Positions 40,830 through 41,503 of a DNA stretch of 41,503 nucleotides are shown here, piece by piece. How positions within the stretch are numbered: position 1 is the stretch's first letter; each line of letters starts with the position of its first letter. Both the position numbers and the translations under genes were made by a program. The stretch covers positions 1 through 41,503 of the forward strand of contig JAZRGK010000036.1 of the NCBI GenBank assembly GCA_045644145.1, in the 5' to 3' direction. The notes beneath the pieces were generated by a model. It was given only the letters and a program-made list of their open reading frames with translations, did not search any database and was not told where the DNA came from. The stretch comes from Flemingiibacterium sp045644145. Its GTDB lineage: Bacteria > Bacillota > Clostridia > Oscillospirales > CAG-272.

Positions 40830-41315
40830 TCAATCAAGCAGTTGCTTATTATTTTTTGTTAACGCTATGTTTTTTATATGTAAAAATAAAAGAAATCCTA
40901 TTGACGCTCCAACAATTCTCAAAATAACTGCATCAATATCAAAATAACCAATTTTACAAAGACTCTGGATAATCTCAATTAGTATCGCCATAGACGCAGT
41001 TAGCAACAAATGGTATCTAAGAGTAGTCATTGATTTATATGCCCCCCTCAGAAAGATACCGAGTGGAATGAATATTACTACGTTCCCAAATACATTTCTT
41101 AAGACAATGTCTGTGTTAATCATATCTTTTGAGATTAAATGTAGCCAATTAAAAATTGTTCCAAATGGAATAAAATTGGCATGTATGAAAAAATTCTCAA
41201 AATAATCTCCAGGTAACTGTCGTTTACCAATGAACAATATACTCATAGCAAGTGCAATGTATATATACAATAACACTTTCCATAGTACTTCAGTGCAATT
41301 CAGCTTTTTTTCCAA
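40830..41315 (-). CDS. VanZ-family membrane protein
   Basis: The 161-aa protein has four hydrophobic segments and the VanZ family pattern: IPFGTIFNWL after the first helix, NVFGNVVIFIPLGIFL, the IEIIQSL helix and a closing FDIDAVILRIVGASIGFLLF. VanZ of Enterococcus raises teicoplanin resistance when overexpressed. Most family members are chromosomal proteins of unknown role, so resistance should not be assumed. The start is TTG 41315, with GGAGG 9 nt upstream. It lies upstream of the secreted-protein gene in the same AT-rich segment. Confidence 0.88.
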   Translation of the reverse strand: MEKKLNCTEVLWKVLLYIYIALAMSILFIGKRQLPGDYFENFFIHANFIPFGTIFNWLHLISKDMINTDIVLRNVFGNVVIFIPLGIFLRGAYKSMTTLRYHLLLTASMAILIEIIQSLCKIGYFDIDAVILRIVGASIGFLLFLHIKNIALTKNNKQLLD

Positions 41316-41503
41316 TAATGATTACCTCCTTTCGATTTATTTGGCAGATTTAGAATTTGAGTAAAAATATTATGTTTCGTTGCAATTAAAATATGGTCTT
41401 TCTAAATCTAACCATCATATGGCTCATCCTATTTTAAGAATTGCTCGGGCAAACTGCCGTTGATGTAGCCGATATCGGTTCAGCATATCCATTTTTTGTT
41501 ACT

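Noticed and set aside
40830..41315. Calling the VanZ-family gene a glycopeptide resistance gene
   Set aside because: Only the family is supported. No vanA/H/X/R/S genes are nearby and most chromosomal VanZ proteins have no shown resistance role.
41430..41503. A short minus-strand frame at the window end (ending ...NGSLPEQFLK)
   Set aside because: It looks like the tail of a gene, but an in-frame stop lies a few codons upstream and the window ends, so it cannot be told apart from chance.

Overview
The window reads as a chromosomal segment of a spore-forming member of the Firmicutes, class Clostridia. The evidence is an intact sporulation sigma factor (sigK), the Gram-positive cell-division cluster (yggS-sepF-yggT-ylmH-divIVA-ileS-lspA-rluD), the MnmM-type tRNA methyltransferase, a lysine riboswitch ahead of dapA-dapB, strong AGGAGG-type ribosome sites and many consensus housekeeping promoters with 17-bp spacers. 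I cannot name a genus from sequence alone. An uncultured gut-type lineage is a guess.

Left part (1-15.9 kb): the 3' end of a GC-rich tyrosine recombinase gene and a NERD-domain protein gene lie next to a tRNA-Ser whose 5' half is repeated twice upstream in 188-bp tandem units. Then come a minus-strand operon of two large ABC exporter subunits flanking a DUF1854 protein, an orphan lipoprotein solute-binding protein, a small operon with mnmM, convergent radA, a tRNA-Leu followed by about 150-bp tandem units carrying its 3' end, an XRE regulator and trpS.

Middle part (15.9-24.1 kb): mostly minus strand. It holds a DUF4838 protein, a Nudix hydrolase with an extra N-terminal region, a NYN/PIN-like nuclease candidate downstream of sigK, a SLOG/DUF1273 protein, and dapB and dapA behind a lysine riboswitch with a visible terminator and antiterminator.

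Right part (24.1-40.1 kb): plus strand. queA is followed by an orphan RelB/DinJ-type antitoxin translationally coupled to miaA, then a HlyD-like membrane protein and the division/translation cluster. It ends with rluD, a Cof-type HAD phosphatase and a heterodimeric multidrug-type ABC exporter with one degenerate ATPase site. The last 1.4 kb is visibly AT-richer and holds a secreted protein and a VanZ-family protein on the minus strand.

Most genes are ordinary core functions. The features that deserve a second look are: the two tRNA loci with tandem tRNA-fragment repeats of opposite polarity; the ABC-DUF1854-ABC operon with N-terminal zinc-ribbon modules; a shared leader element (purine-rich ribosome site, short hairpin, start codon 32-34 nt away) in front of both the orphan antitoxin and the second ABC pair; and the NYN protein next to sigK.
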